Counted from the stretch's first letter, positions 11,149-23,342 are shown. The stretch is 64,000 bases of DNA from Ligula intestinalis (GCA_036362985.1 JAYGXS010000005.1:33991478-34055477); one strand, 5' to 3'. Numbers and translations are program-made. Notes: generated by a model not told the origin, from the sequence alone.

Positions 11149-11205
11149 GTTTGACGTTTCAGATTCATGCTTGAATCCATCATCAGGAATCTCTTCGGAT
11201 ACGGG
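11140..11205 (-). ncRNA. Hammerhead ribozyme core, PLE type
   Basis: On the minus strand, CTGATGA (11186-11180) leads into a clean stem II (GGATTC/GAATCT, loop AAGCAT), then GAAA and CGTC (ending at 11153). Stem III is the minimal A-C/G-U form (ACGU). That form is known in PLE hammerheads and is thought to act best as a dimer. The core is fully conserved. Stem I is weak by eye. No PLE coding sequence is adjacent. Confidence 0.65.
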
Positions 11206-11920
11206 TTATTAATACACGAAGAGTTGCAGCCGTTATAAGATGCACATATCCATGATAAGCATGGACTGTGCGGTGTTTATTAAGATCGTATCCTTTCATG
11301 AAGTAAGCAGAATAATCAACATTGTAAAATGTAATGGGCGATATGTGGTATTGTCTTAATGGCCTGGTGAACTGTATGCTGTTTCTTATACGGAAACCGT
11401 AAAGCATTTAGGCATTTAATGCAAAGGCAGCCTAAATTAAGATCTAAATATACACCTTATTCGAGTATCAACTTTGAAGAACAGGTGATTTGCAATCAAA
11501 TGATATCTTTCAGTCACTTTTTCTATAAAGCATATTGAAATTACTAGGGGCATTGAAAATCACTAAAAGGGCCTTCTAATAAGTAGTAAGTTTTTTCTCG
11601 AGTGTGGTTTTTGTTTGCGGCTAAGAAGATGCGCCATCATGGTGCGCGTGTGCACTGTTCTGGACCTATGCTACGAGATGCTAAACATCAAGATCGCACT
11701 TAAGTTGGCCCACTTAACTGAAATCGCGTGCCGCAATTTTGGTTCACATTTCACGAGATTGGTCACTTACCGCTGCCAGCCTAGCTAGCCATATGCAAGC
11801 AGTGCAAACAGGGAACATCTTCGTAATGCACCCTGCCTCAATCTTACAGCAGACTTGTGATAAGCCTTGTCAGCACCTGCAACACTTCGCATGTAAGAAC
11901 ACGCACCGTTCAAGTAAGGT

Positions 11921-11952
11921 GGGGGGGGGGGGGGGGGGGGGGGGCGGGGGGG
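11921..11952. repeat. Poly-G tract
   Basis: There are 24 consecutive G, one C, then seven G. It could form a G-quadruplex and may be a site of length error. Confidence 0.9.
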
Positions 11953-13050
11953 AGCGAGGTTGACCTTGCGGGCTATATTCGCGTGCCAAATCAACGAACT
12001 CTTCGCTAAGCGTAAATCTGACGATCAGAAATTTATCAGGACGTGCCAGGGGTCGTGGCCTGAAGACCTGCCAGATTTGCATTACTACAGGGGTGGTCGC
12101 CTATAACTGCCTGGAGGGGCACTTATATTCTCGCCGAAGTCACTAGAGTAGAAGAATGCCAGAGAATGCCTTCGTAGAGTGCTGAACGCTCGAGCGTCAT
12201 TCGGTTCACGTGGCAAATCAGGTTGCATAATCATTGATGAAAAGGTCTAGGTTCAACTGATAGGGACCTCGTAGCGGCATTACACAGCTCTTTGTCTTAC
12301 GCAGTTAAATATTCTGCCCCGTAGGGTGACGATATCGTCCTACCAGAGTGTGACAAGGGCCAGCTAAGGTCGCGGACACTAGTTCAACTTCTCTTTGTCA
12401 TGACCGGCTATCTTTTGGCTTATTTTGTTTAAGTCACGGCAAATGACCGTTCAAGGCCGACGATCAAAGGACCTTACGGCGGTGACTGCCTACGTTCTCG
12501 CCACTTCGGACTGGCCAACCCTCACGGTCGGACGTGCACTGGTCCAATAGTCAATGACTCGGACCCGGCTCGCTCACAACTGGACTGCACTTGTCCGAGG
12601 GTCAATGCTTTCTTACCAATACTCCACTACTTCTGCACTTATTTAACCTATTCCTAACACTCTGGCCTCTCATATCTTATCTTCTTTACTGGTTAGATAC
12701 CTCTATATTCGTATTCTTCAACCTTCTATCCAGGAAATGGGAGCAGGGAATGTACACAAGCCGTCAATCGATCGATAATTCAGAATTTAAACTAGTCATC
12801 TATTGAGCCAACAGCCAATGGGACCGGCCACTGCTTCAGGAGAGAATATTTTTGGCTCAAGAGACATCGCGTGCACACGTTCGTTTTCCTAAATTTGTTG
12901 TACTTCTAAAACTCAAAGACTTCTGCTTTCCGCACAATTTTTGTCGTGTTCTCTCTTTGGGGGCTCACATGAGGCGTGATTAGACGGCGAATATTTTGGC
13001 CTGGGCTTCGTTACAACACCGCTCACAATGCAGACACCCTTGAGCCAAAT
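11953..13050. other. No gene; weak dispersed repeat near 12440-12610
   Basis: No coding feature is supported. The stretch around 12510-12610 shares short blocks (an AGTCAAT...CGGCTC block and a TCCGAG.GTCAAT block) with 16450-16560. This suggests a decayed interspersed repeat. Confidence 0.3.
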
Positions 13051-13059
13051 TCCTGTGAA

Positions 13060-13190
13060 CACATGGTTCGGGTTACGTCTGGGGTTGGGGTCGACGCTAA
13101 GTCAAGCCAGGGTTAAGAGTAGGGTTATGATTTTGAACAGGGTTATGATAAAGGCTACGATCTACGTTTATGCTAGGGTTAGAACACGGG
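13060..13190. repeat. Degenerate AGGGTTA-rich stretch
   Basis: Several GGGTTA units lie at irregular spacing (for example around 13112, 13123, 13140 and 13174). The flatworm telomere repeat is TTAGGG, but these are too scattered to call an interstitial telomere. Confidence 0.35.
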
Positions 13191-13269
13191 AACCCTTACC
13201 CATCTTGGAATTATGCCCGGGGCCAACGTTATTACATGGTGAAGCGTTCTTACTTCCACGTCCTGTTTA

Positions 13270-15765
13270 GCGGAACTCATAAGAAATCCTGACCAAAAAC
13301 CTACCTACTATGCGAGCACTCTTCAGTCCGAATGCGGCTCATCCGCGGAAGGCCACGAAACTCTCCGTTCAACCTAATTCGCCTTTGCAGCAAACAAGTA
13401 GACGTCACTGGCTGCCCGCTGAGCAGCGCTAGCCAACCGTCTTCTGGGGCGTCGACATTCCCAAAAGAACGCACGCGCGCCACCCGCATCCTCCCCGCGT
13501 CTGACGCTTGCGGCAAGGACGGCCGCCGATGCTGACGCCAGGGCTCGTCTGACCAATGAGCGCGCGCGGTCTGTTAGCACGCGTTGCTGGATGACTCATC
13601 ATCTACTACCGGCGCCCTAGTAGGCGAGCCCTGCGCGATGAATCACTTGGTCACGCTCTGGTTCGGCTTTTTGCGCACTGCCACCACATAGGTGCACCGT
13701 CTACTGCTGCTCCACTCTCCCCCGGGGGACCGGTGTAACCATGGGAAAGACGGCGTCATTGATATTCCTCGTGGACACGCACAGAGGCTCCAGCTGCAAG
13801 ACCAACATCTCTGTCCCCCTCCTCCTGTTACGCGATTGCATCGTCTGTCCAAAGCAAGCAGCGTCCTGCTCCCACACAGAAATCGGACGACCGGAGACCG
13901 CTGCAATACGGGTGGTGGTTGCTTCGACCAGGCAAGCAATAAGCGTGGGGTAGGTAGTCCCTGCAATGCTAGCCTCACCGATCTCACAGCTTTCCAGGTT
14001 AAGCCGCAACAATTTCAGCTAATCTGTGTGCTGCCAGCGGCATCAAAAGAATCCAAAGGGGAGAGCGATGATGCTTAATTTTGAAGGTAAATGTTCAGCA
14101 AAAAAAATGACTCCATTCACGGAGAGCAAAGGATAAGGTAAGGGATCATGATAAAATGTCATAGAATACTCAAAGTTAAAGGTTTACATGATATCCACAT
14201 CTGTTATGGAGACAGGTAGGCTTTCAAATTCTTAATTACCGTTTCTTTACACGAGAGGTACCTTGCTAGGAATGGGACTACAGAGTGCTGATATGCGGAT
14301 GTACGGCAAGACATATGAGGAAAGCTTCGGTGGATGGTACGGGAAGACTTCGCAGCCATTAGTTCAGAGTGGAGAGGATGAGCGACCGCACCGAGAATGC
14401 GAGCAGAAAATTGCTTGGCTGTTTTAACGTATCGCTGTATCAAAAGGTCAGCTAAAAGACATAAGAAAGACCGGCAGCTGAAGAGAGCATTCGGAAGATG
14501 CGTTTAAAATTGACCAGGTCTAACTAACTGAAGAGCAGTAAAGAATGAGAAGGAGAATGCAGACATCTATAAATCGCCAAATTAGGGCTTGCGATTTGCG
14601 GTATGAACGCAAGCGGTGGATATAATATAACAGTCTACGGATTTTAATAAAAAGGCCTTCACTATGAAGAGTAAATGAGAGGTCATATGCCAGAAAGAAG
14701 ATACCCCGTTTGACAGAATGTCAGTGATTTTGAGGACTGGAAGAGGGTCGCAGTCAAAAATCACACTGGACTGACTTCCGGCCGCTAAGTAGAAGGCCAT
14801 GCTTAGACGTCTTGATATGCGATGGAAAGCGCTCGTCAACCGCGTGGCAGCCCCTTGTAATTGCCCTTTTATCTCGTCTCTTAATTACGATCTGCCCATT
14901 ACTTCGCTCACAACGTCTAAAAACAGCTGTGTGAAAAAAGCATCACCCGGAGGGTCCGTTCCCTCGCTGCGTCGGAGCGAACTCCCCCTGAACGTAGAGG
15001 AAGGGGCGTAAGCTTACTCTCAAGCCTTGGGCGGCGCGACTACAACAGGTTGTTTTTTTTTCAGAAGAGAGCGCCAGTTCGCGCGGTGACCTTTGAAACG
15101 TACACTTTTCAGTGCATTAGAGAGGGCGACCGCGCGTAGCTGTAGTCATTTGAGGCGACTTAGCTTGTGCGCATATTCTGAGTGCCTCAATTTTCGGGCC
15201 AATTCTTCGGTAGAACACGCGGGGGCTGGGCGGCAGACACCAGCCTGACCAGAGTCGATGACAAAAGGCCATTAACTGAGCCAAGGGCGGACCATGTGTG
15301 CTATCGGTCCAGCCAGGGAGAACGTGAGACTGTGCTGTCAACTGGTTTTAAAGTTGGAGGGGGGGGGCATATCTGCACAGCTTTTTGTTTGTTTCCAAGT
15401 GGTGTGCATGTTGCTGCTTTACCCGGGGGGTGTTGGCTGCTGAAACGATTTGTGTCGCACTGGCCGAGGGCGGGCCTGGGGGGAGCATGTCTTAGTGGGG
15501 GAAAACGGGTGTCTGAATGTGCGTGCGTGCATGTTGCAGTCGGTCGGACCGAAAAGTCAGCACGGGTCGTAGAGCTAGCGAATAAAACCATGATGCACCG
15601 GAGGGAGTTTAACGAATACGTCGTACATCTCAATGTTGGCTGTCGGCTACGCCCCTATCAGGGCAAATTCGATGCATGCAGGTCCACAACACAGCACTTA
15701 TCGTAGCGTTTATTTAAAGACGCACGCGCGCGCACAGCCACTGGATAAAATGCAGTCCGGTGAAG
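13270..15765. other. No gene seen; G+C-rich part
   Basis: Overlapping frames on both strands at 13.3-14.1 and 15.1-15.7 kb look like by-products of high G+C. I recognise no domain in any of them. Confidence 0.35.
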
Positions 15766-15770
15766 GAGTA

Positions 15771-15950
15771 CCGATAAAGGCCAGCATGACAATTTCTGGC
15801 TTATTTCCCGTCGTCAGCGAGCCTTAATAAGCTCCAGGTTTGCGGAGCCTGATATTCGAACTCGGTTTCTTTGAGCGTTCAGTAGATTGATGCTCTATAA
15901 TTGAGTCTTGAGCCCGTTGCTCTGTCGGATTTGATCGGGTGTATTGATTA
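15771..15950 (-). mobile_element. SINE-like element: tRNA-like head plus hammerhead
   Basis: Read on the minus strand, it opens with a leader around CACCCGATCA, shared with the 54.7-kb and 49.4-kb elements. A tRNA-like stretch follows, with a B-box-like GAGTTCGAATATC, and then a hammerhead core with CTGACGA, an AATAAGCCA stem-II remnant and GAAA. Stem I can pair (AAGGCTCG/CTGGCCTT), but stem III is imperfect and the cleavage-site base appears to be G. The ribozyme copy is therefore probably inactive. Confidence 0.55.
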
Positions 15951-16344
15951 TAGGGGAGAAGCGCTAACCGATCAGGACACGGGGCGCGCTCCTGCCACTG
16001 TGCCTTGAAACTCAATCTGGTAACCTCTAGGCGTTTGCATGGCGACCAGTAACAGGAGCAGAAAATGAATACCGAATGACAAAGTGGAGATTGTGATGAC
16101 CATTTCGAGTTTTTTAGAGCTTTTCAGTGAACCAGCGCCAGCGCCATGTGTGGATGACCGTGGTTTCGATCCCGGATGCTTTGATAATGAATACGCACGC
16201 TCTATCATTGACACAGAAACCAAAATCTCAGCCTCCTCTGTCCTCACGTGTCCATACTCAACTTTTCAGCTGCCCGGGAGGTTCGTAGACTAGACGCACG
16301 AAGGCATGACCATATCCCGTAAACCGATTGATGAACGCCAATGG

Positions 16345-16425
16345 TGACTAGCTCCACATGAAGCACACACACTTATGAATGCTTGTCGTGACTAGCTCCA
16401 GTCGAACACACACGCTTGTGAACGC
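16345..16425. repeat. Two-copy tandem repeat of about 42 bp
   Basis: Two adjacent units begin with GTGACTAGCTCCA and run on to CACACACTTATGAATGCTT or CACACACGCTTGTGAACGCTT-like ends. The block is short and isolated. Confidence 0.6.
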
Positions 16426-16429
16426 TTAC

Positions 16430-18340
16430 TGCTTCCGGCCTCCGAAACAGTCAATCACAGACCGGCTCACACAGGATAGCACGTGACGACTGCCGGGCAG
16501 ACATCACTTCAGACGTCGTCCGTTGGCTTGCGGTTGTGCCGTCGTCCGAGAGTCAATTTCCTACTGCCTATTCTCCGTTCATTCTGTAAAGAATATTCTG
16601 TTCCCTCCCCTCTGGCTTTCCCATAGCTTCTCTTCTCCTAAGAACCCGAGCCTGAAGATCGCAGCTCCTAGGTTTTAACCCCTGCGATACGCTCCTACCT
16701 TCTGCTAGACTGCTTGCGTTTACATCAAAGGTTGCCGCGACGAGCCCGCGGCACTTTCTTGGAGGGAATCCGTACTAGGTGCAACATATCACCTGGCCTT
16801 AATGCAAATGTCATGGTAACTCCGTCAGACCACGTGTGCATTTGCACAAAGTACACCGCATCTGTGCCGGTTTTTTTTTCAAGCTGGGGGCCGAAGGAGA
16901 GGGGGTCCTACCCTTCTGGATTTTTTTCTCCACAGCCTGTCAGCCTTAGGATGGTGTGTGTGCGCGCGCGTGCACTGCACCGGCTCACTGTGTGTGCGTT
17001 TGGTGGGTGGGTGGGTGGGGTTAACGTAGCGCCTAGAGGCATGACGCACAGCAGAATGATTGTTAATATTGCTGACAACATATCTTTGCGAAATCGACTT
17101 TTCAGAATCATTTATCTTAAAATGACCTCGTTTCGAATACCCTACTGAGAACTTTCCAACAAGAGGATGAAATAAAACTGAAATCTAGGCATATGCTCTC
17201 AATCGCACGCAGCGTAGCCCGTTGTTCCTGAATTTAAGCAATACGGTGGACTGGTCGGCCCTACGCTCCGGTAGGTTGTACCGTCCCTAGATAGTTGAGG
17301 TGCTCTACCGCTAGCCTAAAGTGTTGATTGGACACCTTCGATTAGGTCATTTTTGTACTGAATCGCAAGGCTATGTTTGAGGAAACGTCAGCAGAGGAGT
17401 GATATACGGGAATAAAGAAACTCATTTGTTGCGACCGCTGGTCGTTAATGCTATATCAAATTAAGGCTTCTAAATATTAATAGAACTGCCTAGATTGTCC
17501 GCAAATGAAGCGATGCTACATTGCTGAGAGTGGAATTTTCACAACCAGCCAATCAGAAGAGACTGCCGAGAACAAAATAGTAGCGATTGTCTATGGGATG
17601 GATGGGCGAAACTAACATTACGCTATCAAAATCTATAGACGAATTTAATTGGTTTAGGACGTTCCACCGGAGGAGAAGTAGTCTCACTTGCCTCCCAAAG
17701 GAAGGCATACTTGGCTACCAATTTCAAAACAAACAAGTGTTTAAAGTGCTTGTTTTAAAATTCACTCAGTTGGTCATTGAAAGCAGCTGAGTTGTGGTCG
17801 TTAACTTTGCATTACTTCGTCCATAGGCGTTTTCCCTATTTGGCAGTAAGTCCGGAACACACATTTTCACGTAATGGAGATGGCTTCCATGATAACCATT
17901 TTTTCATCATGATGAGTCGAAAAATTATAACTGGATCTAAAATAAAGACATTTTGCATATCATTGAAAAAACGTCGAGGACTGGCTGGAGTGAGACCAGA
18001 TACAGAACACATGCTTTCATTAAGAAACCGCGTAGACGTTTAGCAAGTTAGTAAATCACTTTTTGCCTTGAGTTGGATACTGAGAATGGCAGAAAATTAG
18101 CACTAAATGTTTCGTTCAAAGGTTTAAAGGCTGAAACAAGAAACTATATCACTTTCAAACACACCGTCATAGTAACTAATGTTTCCACAATAGTGAGGCA
18201 GCTGCAACTAAGAAGGCGCTCTGAAGTAAGCTGAGAAATGGCTAGTTAACTCGAGCCCAATAGGGACTTATTGCTTTGCTTCAAGCAGTATTTGAACGGT
18301 AATTTTGTAGGAGGGGGGAGGAGTTTGTCAGATTTTGTTC
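16430..18340. other. No gene; short GT-rich and GGGT runs
   Basis: A GT/GC-rich run lies at about 16952-16975 and a GGTG/GGGT run at about 17001-17018. The rest shows only short frames that I cannot support. Confidence 0.4.
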
Positions 18341-18345
18341 ATTCA

Positions 18346-18444
18346 CTTGACCCAATTGCGAAAAAACTCGATGGGATTCGCACCCACGTCAGTCAGTGAA
18401 AAGCTTCAATACAGTCAACACTCTACCTAACTAAGCTACGAGAC
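18346..18444 (-). mobile_element. tRNA-derived SINE (SINE-T)
   Basis: On the minus strand it resembles a tRNA: an A-box-like TAGCTTAGTTAGGTAGAG, then a B-box-like GGTGCGAATCCC, and a tail with TTTTTTCGCAATTGGGTCAA. It shares the head and tail with the copies at 40.1 and 53.4 kb. The fixed non-tRNA tail marks it as a SINE and not a working tRNA gene. Confidence 0.7.
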
Positions 18445-18479
18445 CAAGATGTTGGCTGAACTAAAGCCTTTCTCTTGCT

Positions 18480-18530
18480 GACGTGAATCCGAATTCCACC
18501 GATTTTTCAAATTTGGGTCAAATAAAGAAC
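18480..18530 (+). mobile_element. Truncated SINE-T copy
   Basis: Only the B-box end (GTGAATCCGAATTCCACCG) and the tail (TTTGGGTCAAATAAAG) remain. It lies head-to-head with the copy at 18346-18444. Confidence 0.55.
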
Positions 18531-18539
18531 AACTTCAAA

Positions 18540-19330
18540 CATTTTAGATAATATTTTATTGAAGTTTGTTACAATACAGTCCAAAATGTAACTGGTAAGC
18601 ATGAGCGGAATTGCAGAAACCGGGTTCTGTGGGGTAACCTCGAAGTATTTTGACCTTTTTGCCGGATTAAGCCGGTAGGCGGAAAGATGAATGCTTCTCG
18701 GCCAAAACGTCTTCCAGTCACAATGGCAATACTTCTACAGCCAAATGCGATTGGGGGATTTCTCGGATGCTTTGCGCCTTAGTCATTGTGTTATTCAGCA
18801 GAAGGTAAAAGGTCCCAGTTTCCCTTTACGTGAAGACAAAAAGTATCTAAAGAGACGGACATCACCCCAAAAATTTGACAAGAGGAAATTTTATTTCACA
18901 TTTCACCCAGTCCAATATGTCATCTCTTCGAGCGGCTATTTCAGAGACACTCTTGACACCCTTGAAGTGTGAAAAAGGACAAAAGTCTACTCCATTCATT
19001 TTCAGACGAAAATGCCAGAACACTTTTTCGTTTATAGCAAACCCTCTCGCTTCAGTCAGAGTGTCCCAACAAAAGTTGACAGCCCGGCTATGATACTACT
19101 TCGTTCAGGTAGCCAATAGGATTAACCAATTGCAGGCCTGTCCAAAATGATAAATGTTTTGCCTTTTTTTCTTTCTATGCCGGCAGAAATGCTGAAGAAG
19201 TCCGTGTGGGTTGCCATGCACAGAATTGGAAAGGCAAGTGAAAATTGGGACAACAATGAAAGCAAGTATAGCATTCATCTGGCGTTTGTTGTCCGCTCGA
19301 GATCGTAGCACTACCTGTAAATATTTGTAA
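18540..19330. other. No gene seen
   Basis: Short frames only, such as 18691-18972, without recognisable motifs. Confidence 0.4.
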
Positions 19331-19668
19331 ATAAATAAATAAATTGTATATTTAAGGCCCAAGGGGCCCTTTCATTAAATTTTTATCAGTTTATTTGGTG
19401 AGGATAATAGGCAATGCCTTTGAAAACCTTATTTAGCACGTGTACAAGCACCTATAAAAATTTACTACTACTAACATAGCATTGGCAAACAGTGAGTGGC
19501 ATTGTTTTTTACATTGGTTTTTAGGGGTCAGACTTGGAGGAAGGAGAAAATCATTGTTTTTTTCAATATTTGTCTGGTTTTTAAAGTTCAGACTTGGAGA
19601 GAGGAGAGGGGACGCATGTAATTTTCCAAGTGTTGTTTGTACATCTGAAGTGAAGCGGCCTCCATGAC

Positions 19669-19971
19669 TCACTGTGGACGGTTGTTCCACTGTTGCATGA
19701 CACGTTGCGTGAAGAATTCAGAGCGAAGGTTTAGCTTGGACATTTTCGTGCGCAGCTTCATTGTGTGCCCACGCAGATGAGGCGAGAGGTGCCACTGAAA
19801 CATTTCTTCAAAGCGTAATCCTTTCTCAAGACCGTTTATTATCTTGTAAACTAGGATAAGATCCCCTCTTTGTTGCCTGTAATGCAGAGGGAATAAATTT
19901 AGGCATGCCAGTCTATCTATGTAAGTGTGGTTCTTTAGACCTCTTACTAGCTTTGTTGCCCGACGCTGCAC
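19669..19971 (-). pseudogene. CR1-like pol: C-terminal domain
   Basis: The [20 protein letters not shown] and [17 protein letters not shown] blocks are typical of the region after the thumb in CR1-type elements. The frame ends with [17 protein letters not shown], near the usual WN.LP end of these proteins. It is separated from the palm fragment by one frame change near 19.98-20.01 kb. Confidence 0.85.
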
Positions 19972-20010
19972 TTTCTCCAGACACGCTGTGTCCTTTGCTA
20001 ACCATGACCG

Positions 20011-20499
20011 CTACGCCTGTATGCCATACTCTAGGTGTGGTTGAACAAATGTGCCAAAGAGATCTTCATCGAAGGCTAGAAACGCCCTTTTGAGAGCGTG
20101 CAGCACTCCCGTGGCTTTATTTGCAGCTTTGACAGATTGTAATGAGGGCTTCAGATTACTCTGTATCCAAATGCCGAGGTCTTTTTGCGTAGATGCTACG
20201 GGAATTTGGATGTTTTTCAGGTGATATGTCCTGCTGCTCTGGGGGATAGGGTAGTTTGTTGGACGCAGGTGGAGGACGGCACACTTTTGCACCTTGAAAT
20301 CCAGCAGCCATCTCTCGGACCACGTCTGCAGTTTGCAACGATTATTTTGCAGAGCATTTCGGTCGCTTTGGCGCTTAATGACCTGCCAGAGCTTAATGTT
20401 ATCGGCGAACATGATTTTACCGCAGTCCAGTTCTTGAAGGCTGTCATTTACATACAGAATGAACAGTAGAGGACCGAGAACGGAGCCTTGAGGAACCAC
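20011..20499 (-). pseudogene. CR1-like pol: RT palm and thumb, catalytic Asp changed
   Basis: The frame begins at VPQGSVLGPLLFILYVND (RT motif B), continues to MFADNIKLW where family members have F-A-D-D, and goes on to the thumb (YLGIWIQ-like, LKPSLQSVKAANKATGVL, FVQPHLEYGIQA). The second Asp of the active-site pair is Asn, which by itself should remove polymerase activity. This is consistent with a dead copy. Confidence 0.88.
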
Positions 20500-20882
20500 A
20501 CTAACTACATCAACCCAGTCAGATTTATCCTCCCCGATGCAAACGCGTTGTTTTCGACTGACTTAAAATGACCTGATCCAGTCCAACATTTTCCCCTGAT
20601 GCCATGAACGCTCAGTTTATGTAAAAGGCGTTGATGAGGCACGCTGTCAAAGGCTTTGCGGAAATAGATGTACACTACGTCCACTTTGAAGCCCTCTTCT
20701 AAAGCACTTGTCCAGGCTTCAATTGAAGTCAGTAAATTTGAAGGGCAGGAACGCCCTCACCGAAAGCCATGTTGAAAATTTTGTATAATGTCATTTTCAT
20801 CGCCAAATCTTCGTATAACCTGCTTCACAAGGACCTCCATCATTTTGCAGGAAAGGCAAGTCAAGCTTATGGACCGAAAGCT

Positions 20883-21179
20883 TTATGCAGATATCTTGCT
20901 CCCTCCCTTAGATAGCGGTACGATGTTGGCCGTCTTCCACTGCAAAGGCAAGTCCCCTGTTCGCATGGAAAGCTCGAACAGAATTGAAAGAGTCAGCCAA
21001 AGCTCGGTCGACAGTTGTTTAAGTATCAGTCCAGGGATCCCATCCGGTCCAAGAGACTTGTCTGGTTTGATGTGACTGAGGACATGTCTTACATCTGCGT
21101 CAGTAAAGGTAACAGTTTCAATAACGGCTGTACCTTCGCCCACTTCTACTCCCGAATTGTCGTCGGGGGAATCCATCAT
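20883..21179 (-). pseudogene. CR1-like pol: RT fingers
   Basis: The frame encodes HIKPDKSLGPDGIPGLILKQ and LPLQWKTANIVPLSKGG, which are the first conserved blocks of CR1/Jockey reverse transcriptase (K..GPDGIP and W+...+.PL.K.G). The frame is lost between 20880 and 20500, where the palm motif-A region (FRKAFDSVPH type) appears only in other frames. This is a break inside one ancestral ORF. Confidence 0.85.
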
Positions 21180-21256
21180 AAACGCCGATCTGAAAAACTC
21201 TGACAGTAACTCTACTTTCCGCGATCCTTCCGTTACTACGTTCCCGAGGTTATCCC

Positions 21257-21814
21257 TTAGAGCTGCGATGTCGTCCCGGTGCTTCCTTTGACTGCGGATG
21301 TATCCAAAAAACTTCTTTGGACATATTGTGGCTTCTGTTGTAAGTTGACGCTCAAAGGCAGTTCTAGAATTTCGTATTCCTTACGTTGTGCTTCATATTC
21401 GGCAAGTGATGTTGAATCTTGAAGATGCCCGTACTTTTCCCACAACCTTTGTTTCTTCTTCATGGCCCTTTTTATCGGCTGGTTGACATATGGAGGTCTG
21501 GCACATGGCCTTATTAATTTCATTGGGCAATGGACTTCAATTAGGCGTTCTACAGTCCCTTGGATATGCTGCCATAATTCCTTTGTAACGTTCGTATTGG
21601 GTAACCAGTTTTCTGCAGAAGCGGTACGTCTCATTTCTTCAAAATCGGCTTTCCAAATATTTCTGCGTCTCTTTATGTGCGATTTTGGAGACAGTAAGTA
21701 ACACACGCAGGTAAAAGCAACGTGGTCGCTTACCAAAAGTGGCGATTGTGAGTTCACTTCCCTTACGATCCCTTCTTCTTTACTAATTACGACAATGAGT
21801 AGTAAGTTACACAT
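21257..21814 (-). pseudogene. CR1-like pol: endonuclease end and linker
   Basis: The frame contains SPLLVSDHVAFTC, which matches the final SDH motif of the apurinic-type endonuclease carried by CR1 and Jockey elements. A basic linker follows (KRRRNIWKADFEEMRR, KKKQRLWEKYG) leading toward the reverse transcriptase. Only the last part of the endonuclease is here; its catalytic Glu/Asp motifs are absent from this frame. The downstream RT fragment begins about 80 bp further on in another frame. Confidence 0.75.
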
Positions 21815-22329
21815 CGTAAGTCAGATGCGATTTAAACCGGACCCTCTTATAAAATAGAAGTCAAAATTATAAGGCAGTGAAAAAATTCCTATATCGGTGA
21901 CAGAGTTCAGCGAGCCACCGATTTTCAACAAACTATAGGAGAAAAAATGCTTCACTGGATAGTTAGATTGATATGATAAGATATGTTGTAATGAGATGGG
22001 ATAGTGATGGTTAGGGTTCAGAATGCTCCTTATCGTGTAAAAAAAATCAGATCGCATCACGTGGGTGAGAAAAAAGAGATAATCGGGGACAATTGGGTGG
22101 AAATGAGTAGGGGACCGTAGAGGTCACAGCAGCATCATCGAGATGCGATCCATCAGACTGTAGAGTCCACCGACAAGTTCGCGCCAACGTAAGAACCCGC
22201 GATGATCATTGACAGCGACTGCGAGGACCATCATCATGGTTGCAAAATGGAGAATAATTTTCATCATTTGAAAATGATGCTTGACTCTGCAGGGGAAAAA
22301 GTACACATACCTGGAGACCACTTTACTAT

Positions 22330-22788
22330 TTTGGGAAGAGCCTAAAATACCAGGAGGACACTTTTCGAAGCCTAAATTTACGTGATTGGGAGGACGGAAA
22401 CAGACTTTACTTCCTCCAGATTTAAGTGTTTACGTAGGAGTAAATGCGTAGGCTACAACTTTGGGTGGGCGTGTAGATGAGCAGTAATTATTTCACTGAA
22501 TTCCCCTGCGTGTGTGTGAGTATTCGACAGGGCATCCGAAACTTAATCGGCTATATATTTCAGAGGACTGCTTGATAAGCATATTTTTGGTACGATAAAT
22601 TCCCACGGCACTTGTATGGTTAGTTGTTTATGGTGTTAGTTAACACGTGCAAACAATTGGAGAAGTCGACTTAGGTTCCCACGATTGGGTTCTGTTTTCC
22701 TTGCCTAGGTTCCTTTCCAACTTTTGTGCAGGCTAGTCCACTTCTTACGAGTAGCACGAAACTGGGACATAAAAATGTTGGTAACGGT
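22330..22788. other. No gene seen
   Basis: Spacer between the LINE 5' part and a MITE. Confidence 0.5.
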
Positions 22789-23342
22789 AGCTTATGTAGC
22801 CCCACCCATTAATCCCTACTCCCTGCATGCTTTCCTACGAAAACGGTGGGTATAGGGTTTTATGGGTGGGGAAGTAGAATACGCGGTAGAGCACACTTTA
22901 ATAAAGGCTAAATGCATTTTTATTTTACTGTGTTTAGAAATGTTGTTTATTTATATCTGTAGTTTTTCCTAATCAGTATTACCGTTTAACTTATTGCGGC
23001 AAGAACCAACTAGCAAATTGCAGGTTTCTTGAATTTCCCAAAAAATTGAAATGGTGGTTAGGCGGTCGTCTACTTCAATTTGCCTGGGGTCTAACTTACC
23101 GTTCCGGAGTTATATCAGTCTAGTCCGCGGCGCTAAGCGCCGCGCACACCACTATACATGCGGAACAGCTTACTCCCAGTGACCACGGGAACCAACTTCG
23201 ATTACATTTTCTTCATTTTACACTTACTTCTAAAAATTTACTTTTCTACCTATCCTATTCTCTCATCTCCCGAAACTATAACCACCATTTTTGTGGGACA
23301 AAATGCTGGGACTAGGGGTATATGGGTGGGCTTACATAAGCT
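22789..23342 (+). mobile_element. MITE family M, copy 1
   Basis: It has terminal inverted repeats. The left end reads AGCTTATGTAGCCCCACCC and the right end mirrors it (GGGTGGGCTTACATAAGCT). Inner blocks around AAAACGGTGG and CCACCATTTTTG also pair. Inside is a short perfect hairpin GCGGCGCTAAGCGCCGC. The element is about 554 bp with no coding capacity, as expected for a non-autonomous DNA transposon. Related copies lie at 50.9, 52.4 and 57.1 kb. Confidence 0.8.

Larger units (their letters stand above)
19335..22325 (-). mobile_element. CR1-like non-LTR retrotransposon, broken
   Basis: The coding remnants lie in order on the minus strand: end of the endonuclease and linker (21.8-21.3 kb), RT fingers (21.2-20.9), RT palm and thumb (20.5-20.0) and C-terminal domain (20.0-19.7). 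The 3' end is a short (TAAA)-type microsatellite (about 19329-19348) after a GGGCCCCTTGGGCCTTAAAT block, as is usual for CR1-group elements. The 5' part (21.82-22.32 kb) is shared with an inverted copy at 29.88-30.35 kb. Several frameshifts and stops make it non-autonomous. Confidence 0.85.

Noticed and set aside
13060..13190. Interstitial telomere array
   Set aside because: GGGTTA units are few and irregularly spaced, without a true tandem run.
13643..14078. Overlapping frames of 100-128 codons on both strands
   Set aside because: Typical of high G+C sequence; no recognisable domain and no preferred strand.
15182..15706. 174-codon gene
   Set aside because: G+C-rich region with equally long frames on the other strand and no motif.
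18367..18444. Functional tRNA gene
   Set aside because: It has A- and B-box-like stretches but shares a fixed non-tRNA tail with other copies, and the arms do not pair well; it is a SINE.
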